A stretch of 64,000 bases of DNA from Rhynchopus sp. YZ270_cl-10 (GCA_964035575.1 OZ037836.1:434001-498000); one strand, 5' to 3'. Positions 18,417-28,861 are shown, counted from the first letter of the stretch. A program made the numbers and translations. Notes: a model not told the origin generated them from the letters alone.

Positions 18417-18755
18417 AAAAACGGGAATTTGGAGGATCCCCTATTTTGAGGATCATTTTTTACAGTCACATTTTACCTTAGCAAAATCCGAAAAAAAAAA
18501 TTTTTTTTTCGAAAAATTTTTGGCCCCCTGGGGTGGGTCTGGGGGCACCGAAAAATGCAAAAAAACGCAAAAATCGGGTGTTTTGAGCATCTGTGGTTAC
18601 ACCATATACACGTCTCTGTACAAGCCTATGCTATAGGCAAGGCGCTGTTTGACCCAAAAAAAAATTTTTTTTTTTCAAAAAAACCGAGTTTTCGTCACCT
18701 GTGGGTGGTCGTAGGATCGAAATTTGTGAAAAATTTTCACTTTTTTTTTTTCATA
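18414..18755. repeat. 188-bp target duplication, right copy, and continuing tandem repeat
   Basis: 18414-18601 is the right target copy; 18602-18755 continues the host repeat (CCATATACACGTCTCTG, CCGAGTTTTCGTCACCTG) as in 13707-13860. This shows that the LINE landed inside the tandem repeat. Confidence 0.85.
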
Positions 18756-18852
18756 GGGTGAAAACGATCGTTTTTTTTTTTTTTTTTTTTTTACGAATCT
18801 GGGAAAAAGTGATCGGTCTTTTTTTTTTTTTTTTTTTTTCACGATCGTGAAG

Positions 18853-19661
18853 CAGGCCTTTTGCTAACCATCATGCCATCATGCCACGTTTTTGGGCGTT
18901 TTTTATTTTTTTTTCCATCATGCCACCATCATGCCACGGGGGGTGGTGGGGCAGGGCTTTCGCTCTCCATCACCTGGGGATTTCCCCCCAGATGGCATGA
19001 TGGCATGATGGCATGATGGCATGATGGCATGATGGCATGATGGCATGATGGCATGATGGCATGATGGCATGATGGCATGATGGCATGATGGCATGATGGC
19101 ATGATGGCATGATGGCATGATGGCATGATGGCATGATGGCATGATGGCATGATGGCCTGAAAATATTTCTGCTCGCTGCGCTCGCGGAGGTATACCTAAA
19201 AAAAAAATTCCCGCTCGCTTCGCTCGCGCTGTACGCCTATTTTCTTCCTGCCTACGGTGCCATTTTACAATGTCTAAGGGGATTCCCTTGCATTTTGCAG
19301 CCAGAAATGAAACTTGACCCAAGCTGCAAAAATTTGACCATTGTTATTTCAAAATGACCCAACCGTTGCAACAGCCCCTGCTTCTGGAAGACGTAGTGAT
19401 TTTGTACGGTTAGTGTACGTAAGGCGCAAGACCAAGCACCGTTAAACAAGGATTAGATTCCGTTTTTTTTTTTTTTGTTATCTTGCAAAGCTGACCCTTC
19501 GCCTCTCCACCCTGTGGCTGTCAGGGAGGCGCGCGCGAAGCGCGCGACGACCGCTTTTACCAGGTGGGAAAGCTCGGAATGTACTTTTTTTCCAGGAAAT
19601 TATTTTTTTTTTGACCATCATGCCATTCCTGGGGAAAATCCCAAAGTTAGCAAAAGGCCTG
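18853..19661. mobile_element. 809-bp hAT-like nonautonomous element
   Basis: Inverted ends CAGGCCTTTTGCTAAC (18853-18868, complement at 19646-19661). The flanking direct repeat ATCGTGAAG (18844-18852 and 19662-19670) gives a 9-bp match, compatible with the 8-bp hAT duplication plus one chance base, or a 9-bp MULE-type duplication. It carries an 8-bp satellite and two palindromes (CTCGCTGCGCTCGCGG near 19172; GGCGCGCGCGAAGCGCGCG near 19530). No coding sequence. Confidence 0.75.
18991..19156. repeat. 8-bp satellite GATGGCAT, about 21 copies
   Basis: Near-perfect tandem GATGGCAT units inside the hAT-like element. Open in all frames (reads HHAIMPSC on the minus strand), which creates spurious open frames. 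Shorter CATCATGCCA pieces at 18870-18935 and 19615-19630 show that the same motif seeded both ends of the element. Confidence 0.95.
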
Positions 19662-19790
19662 ATCGTGAAGAAAAAAAAACCATCGATCGTTTTTTTTTTT
19701 TTTTTTTCTTCACGATCGTGAAAAAAAAGCACCTTTTTCTTCACGATCGTGAAGGAAAAAAAAAACGATCGTTTTTTTTTTCCCATATTA
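19662..19790. repeat. Clustered CACGATCGTG palindromes in A/T runs
   Basis: Several copies of TTCACGATCGTGAA separated by pure A or T runs; the same pattern lies at 18760-18852 on the other side of the hAT-like element and again at 23280-23400. Each box is a perfect inverted repeat that the A and T runs extend into long potential hairpins. Confidence 0.8.
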
Positions 19791-20631
19791 TGTCGTTGAT
19801 CGCTGGCCCACACCAGGGAGGGAGCCCCCACAGGTGCCCACAACCCCCCTGAAATCGGCCGAGAGTAACTTTTAGCGGTGTTTTGACGTAAAATGTCACC
19901 TTTTTTGCCATTTTTGGGGTGTACTTTTCTGGAACAAAATTCGCAAAACCCGAAATACGAATCGTAAAAAATCGCGACATTCTATGACATGCGTATACCA
20001 TGAAGCAGCACGTCACGGCATGGCATGTAACATGCACATGTAATATCGCCAAAAACCTAGTCGTAGTAACATCATCACTGTGCAAACCCCTGTCCATCCA
20101 ATACAATTCACACTCTTTGTGGGTGGTCTTGCTGCCTTTTTGCCACAGTAATTTTTGGCCCGGCAGGCATGCTCTTGAAGCATGGCAATTTAGTGTGTAT
20201 GGGGCAGGGTGTTGTTTTGTTCTGAATTCCCTTTGTTACAATATCTATCCAATCGCGAGTGGTTGTATGTGTATCGTGAGACACTCTTTTTAACCCTTTA
20301 CGGACCAAGAGGACATTTATGCCCATTGTGGCGGGGGATGCGGCGTTCAACACCAGGCCAAGTTGGCCAAAAGCCCCAACTTTTGTACTGTCCAACCTCT
20401 GTACAATTACGGTATATTTCGTTGGCTGGTGGTCTGAAGAGTGATCTGACCATATTCTCCAGGTATAACAAATGCCCAAATAATGCATTGGCGAAGGAAT
20501 TTTGCACTTTTGACCATCACACATTACTTGTATTTTTACCGGTTTTTTAATGAGTACAACCTATGTCAGAGCACGCTGTCCCACAGATTTTAGAATTTGG
20601 GGGGGTCACGCAACAGGGATTACGCAGCTCC
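19791..20631. other. No gene; one repeat pair and one piggyBac-like end
   Basis: 20100-20293 is repeated at about 54918-55108 (CACACTC-TTGTGGGTGGTCTTG through GCAATTTAGTGTGTATGGG to GAGACACTCTTTTTA). At about 20291 it is interrupted by TTAACCCTTTACGGACC, which resembles the TTAACCCTTTGGGGACC-type end of the large element at 49547. No matching right end was found nearby, so it is either an incomplete element or chance. Confidence 0.5.
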
Positions 20632-21395
20632 CCATACTTATCGCTAAATATGCCGTTTTTCCCGAAAAATTTTAGAATTCCACGCCCAATTTCTTTCTTT
20701 TTGGCAAAAAAAAAGGTCCTCAGAAGCTCAATTCCGGAAACAAATACGGGGGGAGCGACGTTTTCCAACTCCTCCGCCATCAGCAGGAACACCTCCGTTT
20801 TCTCTTGAATCTGTGACGCTTGTTGCTGAGAAACAGGGCAACAGCGCGTTCAAGCATATTCCCCATATTTTCAGTGTTAAACTCGTGGCGAAGCCACGGT
20901 ACGCAACATTTCTAAAAAATGCGCTTACAATTGCACCTTTTTTTACAGCCAAACTATGTCATGGAAAGGATGTAATGCAAGCTTGCGCCGCAGGCGCATG
21001 GTACGCTACTTTTTTCTTTGCCCTTATCCTTCTTTCTCACTCCTCATTGCTTCCCAAAGGTTCTGGCGAAGCCACGGTACGCAACATTTCTTTAAAATGT
21101 TGACATAAAATGGCACTTTTGTTGGTAACTATCGTCCAGTTCCGTAAATTTTACTTCCATATTTTGCTAAAACGAAAGTTTCTAGCGAAGCCACGGTACG
21201 CAACATTTCTAAAAATTGCGCTTAAAATTGCCTACTATGTCGCGGGAAGGGTGGGTTGAAAGCTCGCGCCGCAGTGCATCTTCCTTTTCCGGTAAAATAG
21301 AAGAAAATTGTCTTCTAAAAATAGAATTCTGTGGGGGGTAGGTGAGAGGTGGGCGGAGCCCCCACTCCTCACCTAACCCCACCCCAGCCTCAATC
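20632..21395. repeat. Hybrid hAT-remnant/dispersed-repeat block, copy 1
   Basis: Direct repeat of 27267-28095, from CATACTTATCGCTAAATATG to AGCCTCAATCCAAAACCC. It contains the tail of a hAT-like transposase frame (about 20700-20800, minus strand, VFVSGIELLRTFF) followed by three GCGAAGCCACGG units. This copy lacks about 35 bp near 21270 that copy 2 retains. Confidence 0.7.
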
Positions 21396-21495
21396 CAAAA
21401 CCCTGTATTTTTTTTTTTGGTATTTTTTGAGCTGAGATTTTCAAAAAATACCAAAAATACCAGGGTCAACCGCTGTGATGCTCATTGTTTAGAAC

Positions 21496-21850
21496 ACAGG
21501 GCTATTTCTAAATATGGGGTCCGGAGTCCAAAATCCAATCCGGGACACAATTTTGGCAGATTTATTTTGGGCCAAAAACGTCTTTATTTACATTTTTGGG
21601 ATTCGCCCGTGCAGTGGTGGGGTCAATCTCGAAAATTGGATTTTTTGACCACATAAATTTTGGGAAATATGAGCCCGGTCACTTATACGTGGGCCCATTT
21701 TCGGCTAAAATTTTCCTCAAAATCCGGGTTTGTAAAATTGACCCTTCTGTGAAGGAAGGTTGTGGAAAAGGGTCCTTATTTGCATTTTTGGAAGCCGCCC
21801 GTGCAGTGGTGGGGTCAATTTGCAGAATTGGGCAAGTTCTTGCAAGACAA
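21496..21850. mobile_element. Truncated copy of the 25957-type hAT-like element
   Basis: Begins CAGGGCTATTTCTAAATATG, like the complete element at 25957, and includes two of its internal GTGGTGGGGTCAAT repeat units. The matching right end is absent; similarity fades near 21845. Confidence 0.6.
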
Positions 21851-22749
21851 CGGGTAATGTTTGTTAGATCTAAGGAGGGAAGGGGAGCGTTTGTAGCTCA
21901 CACAGCACCCCAAACCCTGGCCTCTCTGTCCACAGCACACAGCTCTTCCCCTGAGTTCCATTTGTGCCTCAACATGCTGAGCGCATCTTCAGTACGATGG
22001 GTGGATGAGCGAGAAGAGGCGCAACTGGCTAGTTGCACCAAAGCTGCACAAGCTTGTGGTCGTAGCACGCAGTTTGCGCGAGAGCAAGCCGCCACAAGAG
22101 AATGGTTGCAGGAGGAGAAGGAGCGTGCGGGAGCTATATTGACTGCGACGCGACAGCTGAGGACCCCAAGGTTGATGATGATGCTGAGCATCACGACTCT
22201 GACATCAGTGAAGGCTCTTGGGACTAAACGCATACAGTCTTGTCCGTACCCATTTCTCCCACACAAGTCACCACCCCCTTGTGACTTGCCTGTAACAGTG
22301 GAAACGTTTCCCTCCCAGCCGCAAACCTGTTCAGTGTATCGTGAGCCACTGCAGTGACCCACTCACGCTCGACCCTGTCCCTCCTTGTAAACAGTTCGCC
22401 TTCTCCTACGTTGTGCTAAGGAAAACCAAAAAACATGATCAAAAATGATGGGCACGGGGGTCAGACTCCACTTCTGACCACCTAAAATTAGGTCATACAC
22501 GTGTTATACCCCAAACTGACTAAGAAATTTTCCCAGTGTTCGATGGTGATCGAATTAAATCGGTGGTAAAAAGTGAAAAATGGGGCATGCCAGGCCCACG
22601 TCAATCAGCCTAAAAATGTTGCAACTTTAAACGCGCGTCTCTCCCGTACACCAATATACACTTTTTAACACATACAGTACAGCAAGGGAAAACCAAGGGA
22701 TTTTACCCTGTGTTCTCCTTGTTACTGGCTGCACTAACCTAATCATCAA
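21851..22749. other. No recognised gene
   Basis: 21857-22357 is open on the plus strand in the frame reading LCLNMLSASSVRWVDEREE and later ATREWLQEEKERAGAI. The composition is somewhat protein-like, but there is no recognisable domain and it may be transposon debris. 22360-22749 shows nothing. Confidence 0.4.
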
Positions 22750-23240
22750 AACTGCTCGATTTTGGCTTTATCTAAAAGATCGACATCAATTCTTACGAAA
22801 TATAATTTATTTTACGATTTTGAGTAGAATTCTGTTTGCAGGGCGAAGTCACGAGGCAGGGGGTGATTTTGGGGGTGAGCGCCAAAAAAAGTCCTTTTCC
22901 TAGGGTTGACCCACCTCCCTCCAGCATCCAACGATATGACATTTTCACGAAAGTTGTCGATTCTTGCCTTATTATTGTCACACAGAAAAAAAATGTTTTT
23001 ACGAAAATGAGTAGAACCCCATTACCCCTACCAACGTGTGGCATTCGTGCGCCACTATAGTGGCACTTGCCATGGGTAAAAACGGTTTTCTGGTTTTAGT
23101 GCCTCGCTGGCGACATCCGTTGGGGGGGATTCTGGTGTGAGAATGTTCTCGATTTTTGCTTTATTTGAAAGATTCGCCACAAAATCGTTTCAAGGAAAAG
23201 AGTCGGTCAAAAAGTCCAAGTAGAACCCAGAAACTCTCCC
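22750..23240. repeat. Degenerate tandem repeat related to the 9426 element
   Basis: Three diverged units, at about 22752, 22963 and 23147, of the pattern CTCGATTTTTGCTTTATTTG ... ACGAAAATGAGTAGAACCC, with period near 200 bp. The same motif pair occurs inside the 480-bp element at 9683-9765, so these are probably old relatives of it. Confidence 0.5.
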
Positions 23241-23279
23241 TTGCCACCCATTTCACGCCCATGCCCCTTGTACTACTAG

Positions 23280-23400
23280 GGGAAAAAAAAAAAACGATCG
23301 TGAAAAAAAAAAAACGATCGTGAAAAAAAAAAAAAAATGTCAAGATCTTGAAAAAAAGTTCAAGATCTTGAAAAAAACCGTCACGATCGTTCTCACACTA
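23280..23400. repeat. CGATCG and AAGATCTT palindrome cluster
   Basis: Repeated AACGATCGTGAAAAAA boxes, two TCAAGATCTTGA boxes and a CACGATCGTTC box in about 120 bp of A-rich DNA, directly next to the tandem-repeat copy at 23402. Confidence 0.8.
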
Positions 23401-23401
23401 T

Positions 23402-23680
23402 GTTTTTTGACCCAAAAAATTTTTTTTCGACAAGGCAACGGGAAAAATGACTAAGGGGAAAGGGGAAAAAAGGGAAAAACGGGAATTTGGAGGATCCTCT
23501 ATTTTGAGGATCGTTTTCACAGTCACATTTTACCTTAGCAAAATCTGAAAAAAAAATTTTTTTTTTCGAAAAATTTTTGGACCCCTGGGGTGGGTCTTGG
23601 GGCACCGAAAAATGCAAAAAAAACGTAAAAATCGGGTGTTTTGAGCATCTGTGGTTACACCATATACACGTCTGTAACCC
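23402..23680. repeat. Copy of the 13.6-kb tandem repeat
   Basis: Matches 13870-14119 (GACAAGGCAACGGGAAAAA, GGAATTTGGAGGATCC, GGTGTTTTGAGCATCTG) with a few substitutions. It ends abruptly after CCATATACACGTCTG, where unrelated sequence begins. Confidence 0.75.
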
Positions 23681-24540
23681 CACATAGGCCCATTACCATG
23701 GTTTCGTTAGCTCTTGTGGCATGCCCTCCTGCAGTTTCCTGCTCATCGGCGGCCTCTAGTCCGTGTGGACTTGGGCCACTACCAGCTTCCGGAGGAGCGA
23801 CGCTCACGTGCGAGCGTCGGACCGGTCACTGCTCTGGGTGCCATGTGCTTTAGCCAATTCTTGACGAGGATGGGGGTGCAGACCGCCAAGTCCGGACGGT
23901 CGGAGGGAACCTTCCCCACCGCACGTCAGTTCTCCTAAGCTCCTTGTGACTTGACTCGTGCCGGTGCTGGTGTCTCTTCTTGTGACCCACCGAGCACGCA
24001 GCCAACAGTGCGTCAAACCCTCAAGATCCTGTAGCACCGAGGGTGTGTGAACCCCAATCGTCTGCGTCAGGACATACGCCGTCTGCCATCAAGCGGAGGG
24101 TGCTCCAATACTCCTCAGACACGAAGGAGCAATCACAGCGATCACGAACCACGCGATTGAGGCGGTTTCACAGGTGGTCAGCGGGGGAAGCATACGAGGC
24201 TTCACAAAGCAACACCGCTTCCGGAGATGACCGGCTCCCCTCTTCCTCAACATGCACCAGAGCCCTATTTTTCACAAGCGGTCCCGAAACCTTAAAGTTT
24301 GCGCAAGCCCTGGAGTCATCCGATGACGCAAGGCAAGTCACTCTCCCAAAGCGATGGCATTGGATGGCAGTATCCGAAGTCAGACCTCCGGGAAATATTG
24401 AATCCTTAATGGACGACTTCAATGTGATCGCTGCCTTCTCCCTCTACGTCCCACCCTTCAAGAACACGGAGACTCGCAAGCTGCAAGTAATTTGAGGTTG
24501 TTTCTGCGAGCCCCGACCTAAACCGTTCATCTTCAGAGAT
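23681..24540. other. GC-richer insert with weak open frames, no recognised gene
   Basis: Base composition changes from A/T-run repeats to mixed coding-like DNA. The longest plus-strand frame (24043-24495) opens at GTG, not ATG, and reads MAVSEVRPPGNIESLMDDF near its end. Earlier frames show cysteine pairs (CGLGPLPASGGATLTCERR at 23760-23815). It could be a broken mobile-element gene; no family was recognised. Confidence 0.3.
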
Positions 24541-24699
24541 ATGTACAGTGTGCGCACTACTTTCCGCAGGAAGAACGGGCCCATTTTGGGCTCCGACCTC
24601 AGAGGCCGTTTTCGAAGACAGCTACAGTGGGATATTTTGGTTCCTCAATTTTTTATAACAAAAGCGAAAATCTGCCTATGTGCTTGAAAAATGCTGTGC

Positions 24700-24790
24700 A
24701 TTTTTGGTAGAATTTTTTAAAAATTGCTATACTCCCCTATGACTGGACCCAACTCCCCTCACTCTTTTTTTGGTCAAAAACACCCCAAAT
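24700..24790. repeat. Repeat shared inverted with 61140-61200
   Basis: GCTATACTCCCCTATGACTG followed by GACCCAACTCCCCTCAC reappears as the complement near 61145-61195. Confidence 0.65.
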
Positions 24791-25500
24791 TTTTCTACCG
24801 TTTTTTCCGTTTTTTCCGTTTTTGACCTTTTTAGACACCCTCCTGCGTTCAGTAAATATTTTTAGAAAAAAAAGGAGGATGCGTTCAATGAAATCATTTG
24901 TGTAGAAAAGTATCGAGGATGTAGGTTTTATTATTTTTTGACCATGTCCTTCTTTCTCACTCCTCATTGGGTTCTACGAGCTCCGTCCGTCAAATGGTGG
25001 GTCACAACATGCAGCAAAGTTCGCAGCTATGCTAACTGCTCCCACGTTCACTTTGCATTTTTCCTTCAAAGTCAAGTACTGACCATATTTTGCACACAAA
25101 ACCTGAAAATGGCCTGTATAAAACTGACACATGCATTTTAGGTCAAAAGTACTCATTTCTCAGCGCAAAGTGACCCCATCACAGCACGCACAGACTCGGA
25201 AGAACCAGGCATTATGCTAACTCGGCCGGGTTCCTAAATGGGGGGAACGATGGAAAAAAAAAAAAAAAAGAGGGCAAAAGGGGTCCCGAGCTTTCCCCCC
25301 GCAAAAGCGGTCGCTGCGCGCGCTTCGCGCGCGCGACTCCCTGTCAGCACAAGAAGATGAGGCTCTTTCTCCCCTCTGATGCACAAAATCGTGAAAGGCA
25401 GGTGGGGAGGGTGAACCACAAGCCGTAGTGGGTGTCAGCCTCTTATCAGTAACCTCAGTACATCTATAAAAGAAGCGGCGGTCATGGCATCCAGTTCCTG
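24791..25500. other. No gene; palindromic GC block
   Basis: 25295-25350 holds AAAAGCGGTCGCTGCGCGCG with CTTCGCGCGCGCGACTCCC, an inverted relative of GCGCGCGAAGCGCGCGACGA at 19528-19555 including the neighbouring ACCGCTTTT and AAAGCTCGG. The remainder is unremarkable. Confidence 0.5.
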
Positions 25501-25956
25501 GCGAAGCCACGGTACGCAACATTTCTAAAAAAATGTTGCCATAAAACGGCACTGTCGTTGGTAATTATCAACAGTTGCCGTAAATTTTACTTCTATATTT
25601 TGCTAAAACGAAAGTTTCTGGCGAAGCCACGGTACGCAACATTTCTAAAAAATGCGCTTAAAATTGCACACTTTTACAGCCAAACTATGTCATGGGAAGG
25701 GTGGGCTGCAAGCTGCGCCGCAGGCGCACGGTACGCTACTTTTATTCTTTCGCCACGCTGCATGCTTCCTTTTCCTTCAGCATTTGACCAATTGAGTCGC
25801 ATTCTGGTCTCCCACGGTGGGCCCTTGAGCCCCCAGGGTCTCTGCATCTGTGACACACCCCACAGTACAGTCCATGGAACGATGGAATGATGCCACCTTT
25901 TTCCCAGGGGGAACGATGGAACGATGCCACCTTTTTCCTAGGGGGAACGATGGAAC
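25501..25956. repeat. GCGAAGCCACGG units and a 45-bp tandem duplication
   Basis: Two GCGAAGCCACGGTACGC units start at 25501 and 25621. At 25872-25956 the unit GGAACGATGGAACGATGCCA-CCTTTTTCC is tandemly repeated. Its last GATGGAAC became the target of the next element. Confidence 0.7.
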
Positions 25957-26775
25957 CAGGGCTATTTCTAAATATGGGGTCCGGGGGGTCCAAAATCCAA
26001 TCCGGGACACAAATTTTTTGGCAGATTTATTTTGTGCCAAAAACGTCCTTATTTGCATTTTTGGGATTCACCCGTGCAGTGGTGGGGTCAATCTCGAAAA
26101 TTGGACAATTTTTTGACCACTTAGATTTTTTGAAAATATGAGCCCGGTCACTAATACGTGGGGCCCATTTTCAGCCAAAAAATGCTGCTCAAAAAAATTT
26201 TACCCTGAAAATTTTTCAGGCCCCAAAACATACCGCGATTGGCATTTCCGGAATCTGTCCGCGCTGTGGTGGGGTCAATTTGCCGAAATGGCCAAGTTCT
26301 TGGTTTTGGTCAAAATGAGTGTAAGGTAAAGGGGCCAAGGTAAATCCCACAACCCAGATTTTCTCCCCCAGATGCTGAAACATGAAAATGCGCGAAAACA
26401 CCGGCATTTGCATTTCCAGAATCCGTCCGTTCTGTGGTGGGGTCAATTTGCAGAATTGGGCAAGTTCTTGGTTTTTGTTAAAATGAGTACGGTGCCAGTG
26501 TGATGTTAGTGTAGAGAACAAGTTTTCTAAGAAACCCCCTCATAGCGCCTCCGGCACGCGGCCTGGTGCGCCCTCTAGGATTTTTCAGAATACACCAAAA
26601 CCCCCGTTATTTGCACAATCTGGAAGAAAACTTTTCAACACAAAAAAAATCGGCAACTTTCTTCAAGCAGAAAGCCCACCCCCCTCTCTGTAAGTACTGT
26701 AGTACGTGCAAATTTTTTGGCAACTTTCATTTTCCAAAAATCAGGGACAGGGACAGGTTTTTAGAAATAGCCCTG
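25957..26775. mobile_element. 819-bp hAT-like nonautonomous element with 8-bp duplication
   Basis: Ends CAGGGCTATTTCTAAA and its complement TTTAGAAATAGCCCTG, flanked exactly by GATGGAAC on both sides (25949-25956 and 26776-26783). CAGGG ends with an 8-bp duplication are diagnostic of the hAT group. Inside are three copies of the GTGGTGGGGTCAAT repeat (26080, 26265, 26425). No transposase. Confidence 0.88.
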
Positions 26776-26804
26776 GATGGAACGATGGAAATATATATAA
26801 TTCT

Positions 26805-26941
26805 AGTGTAATTATTTCCTCATAATTACACGCGGGGGGGTTCTGGCACGAGTTTTCCAATAATCGCACGAGCGCAGCGAGTGCGATTAGGAAAACGAGT
26901 GCCAGAACCCCCCCAAGTGTAATTACGGGAATAATTACACT
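26805..26941. repeat. 137-bp near-perfect hairpin (foldback)
   Basis: Arms of about 60 bp (AGTGTAATTATTTCC ... GGGGGGTTCTGGCAC ... GTTTTCC and complement) around a 13-bp centre CGAGCGCAGCGAG. The centre is itself the GAGCGCAGCGAG motif seen in other foldbacks of this window. Could be a snap-back MITE or a hairpin transcript source; no duplication was identified. Confidence 0.85.
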
Positions 26942-27266
26942 AAATTAGATATTTTATTATCGCGCAATTATGGTCGAGTACAAAAATCCGGCGGGTTCCA
27001 AGAAGGTAATCAGAACCTGGAGTGAGGGTGGTATGGTGTTAAGTGTGAGTGTGAGTGACAAGTAAAGAGAAAATGTGCAGATGGGCTCTTCACAATCATT
27101 AGCCATGTGCTCGGCAGTCTTGTTCGAACTACGGCTACTTGGAAGACGTCCGTCGTCTATTGTGTGGATTTGTATGGATCTTTGTGATTTTTTGTTGACT
27201 TTTTTTCAAAAAAAAAAATTTTTTTTTTGTGTACAAAAAATGTGTTCCCCATGTCGTGGCAGGCCA

Positions 27267-28095
27267 TACTTATCGCTAAATATGCCGTTTTTCCCGAAAA
27301 ATTTTAGAATCCCACGCCCAATTTCTTTCTTTTTGGCAAAAAAAAAAAATTTCGCGCTTCGCGCGAAAAAGGCCCTCAGAAGCTCAATTCCGGAAACAAA
27401 TACGGGAGGGAGCGACGTTTTCCAACTCCTCCGCCATCAGCAGGAACACCTCCGTTTTCTCTTGAATCTGTGACGCTTGTTGCTGAGAAACAGGGCAACA
27501 GCGTGTTCAAGAATATTCCCCATCTTTTCAGTGTTAAACTCGTGGCGAAGCCACGGTACGCAACATTTCTAAAAAATGCGCTTACAATTGCACCTTTTTT
27601 TACAGCCAAACTATGTCATTGAAAGGATGGAATGCAAGCTTGCGCCGCAGGCGCATGGTACGCTACTTTTTTCTTTGCCCTTATCCTTCTTTCTCACTCC
27701 TCATTGCTTCCCAAAGGTTCTGGCGAAGCCACGTACGCAACATTTCTTTAAAATGTTGACATAAAAAGGCACTTTTGTTGGTAACTATGGTCTAGTTCCG
27801 TAAATTTTACTTCCATATTTTGCTAAACCGAAAGTTTCTAGCGAAGCCACGGTACGCAATAGTTCCAAAAATTGCGCTTAAAATTGCCTACTATGTCGCG
27901 GGAAGGGTGGGTTGCAAGCTCGCGCCGCAGGCGCACGGTACGCTACATTTTTCCTTTCACCATGCTGCATCTTCCTTTTCCGGTAAAATAGAAGAAATTT
28001 GTCTTAAGTAAAAATAGAATTCTGTGGGGGGTAGGTGAGAGGTGGGCGGAGCCCCCACTCCTCACCTAACCCCACCCCAGCCTCAATCCAAAACC
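27267..28095. repeat. Hybrid hAT-remnant/dispersed-repeat block, copy 2
   Basis: Direct repeat of 20632-21395, more complete, with the hAT C-terminal fragment near 27350-27440 and GCGAAGCCACGG units at 27542, 27722 and 27840. Confidence 0.7.
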
Positions 28096-28304
28096 CAAAT
28101 TACCACGTATGGACACGTACGGATTCCACCTTTTCAAAACAATTCACGTATGGATTTCCATACGTTCCACACGTGGAGCGTAATCCCTGTCACCAGAGTC
28201 ACTCAACGAACCCTTTTTTGCGGAGCAAAAAATGAAAAAATGGCGCCGCAGGCAAAAAAATTTAAGGTACAGGATGCAACCCAGTTCCCCAGGTGCATAT
28301 CCTG

Positions 28305-28570
28305 GAAGGAAATTTATTTCCTGAGGGAAATTTATTTCCTCAGGGAAATTTATTGCCTGAGAGAAATTTATTTCCTGAGGCAAATTTATTGCCTGAGGCA
28401 AATTTATTTCCTGAGGGAAATTTATTTCCTCAGGGAAATTTATTGCCTGAGACAAATTTATTTCCTGAGGGAAATTTACTGCCCGAGGGGAAATTTATTT
28501 CCTGGGGGGAAAATTTTTTTCCTGGGGGGAAAATTTTTTCCCTGGGTAAAAATTTTTTTTCCTGGGCAAA
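28305..28570. repeat. 18-bp imperfect minisatellite GGAAATTTATTTCCTGAG
   Basis: About 14 units in which GGAAATTTATTTCC alternates with GAGG or CAGG and drifts to GGAAAATTTTTTTCC at the right end. The unit is itself palindromic. Open frames on both strands are a by-product. Confidence 0.9.
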
Positions 28571-28737
28571 AAAAATTTCTTTCCGGCCGATTTTTTTCTT
28601 TCTTTTGGGAAAAAATATCGCCACGTACCACGGCTAGTTAGCTACAAGTATGTGGCAGGCCGAAAAAAAAATTTTTTTTCGCGTGTAATTATTTCCTTAA
28701 TTTTACTGTCAAAATTTTTACGGCTATTTTATACACA

Positions 28738-28767
28738 ATCCTTAATCCCACTAGTGGGATTAAGGAT
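28738..28767. repeat. 30-bp perfect palindrome
   Basis: Each 15-base half reads ATCCTTAATCCCACT or its complement, so the whole is self-complementary with no loop. Confidence 0.9.
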
Positions 28768-28861
28768 CTTAAAAATACTTTTTTGGTCAGGATTTTTGTA
28801 CGAGACCTTAATCACAGACGTTAACGGGTAACGCGCCACACCATTTAAACATTTTGAAAGC

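Noticed and set aside
13932-18601. 188-bp repeats around the LINE as LTRs
   Set aside because: The inside is a non-LTR polyprotein with a poly(A) tail, and the repeat is host tandem-repeat sequence.
18929-19322. Minus-strand frames encoding HHAIMPSC repeats
   Set aside because: Pure product of an 8-bp satellite that is open in every frame.
20632-28095. The ~0.8-kb direct repeats at 20632 and 27267 as LTRs of one element
   Set aside because: They contain part of a hAT transposase frame, lack TG...CA ends and primer sites, and nothing retroviral lies between them.
28042-28641. 199-codon frame of FLREIY repeats
   Set aside because: Translation of the GGAAATTTATTTCC minisatellite; similar frames occur on both strands.
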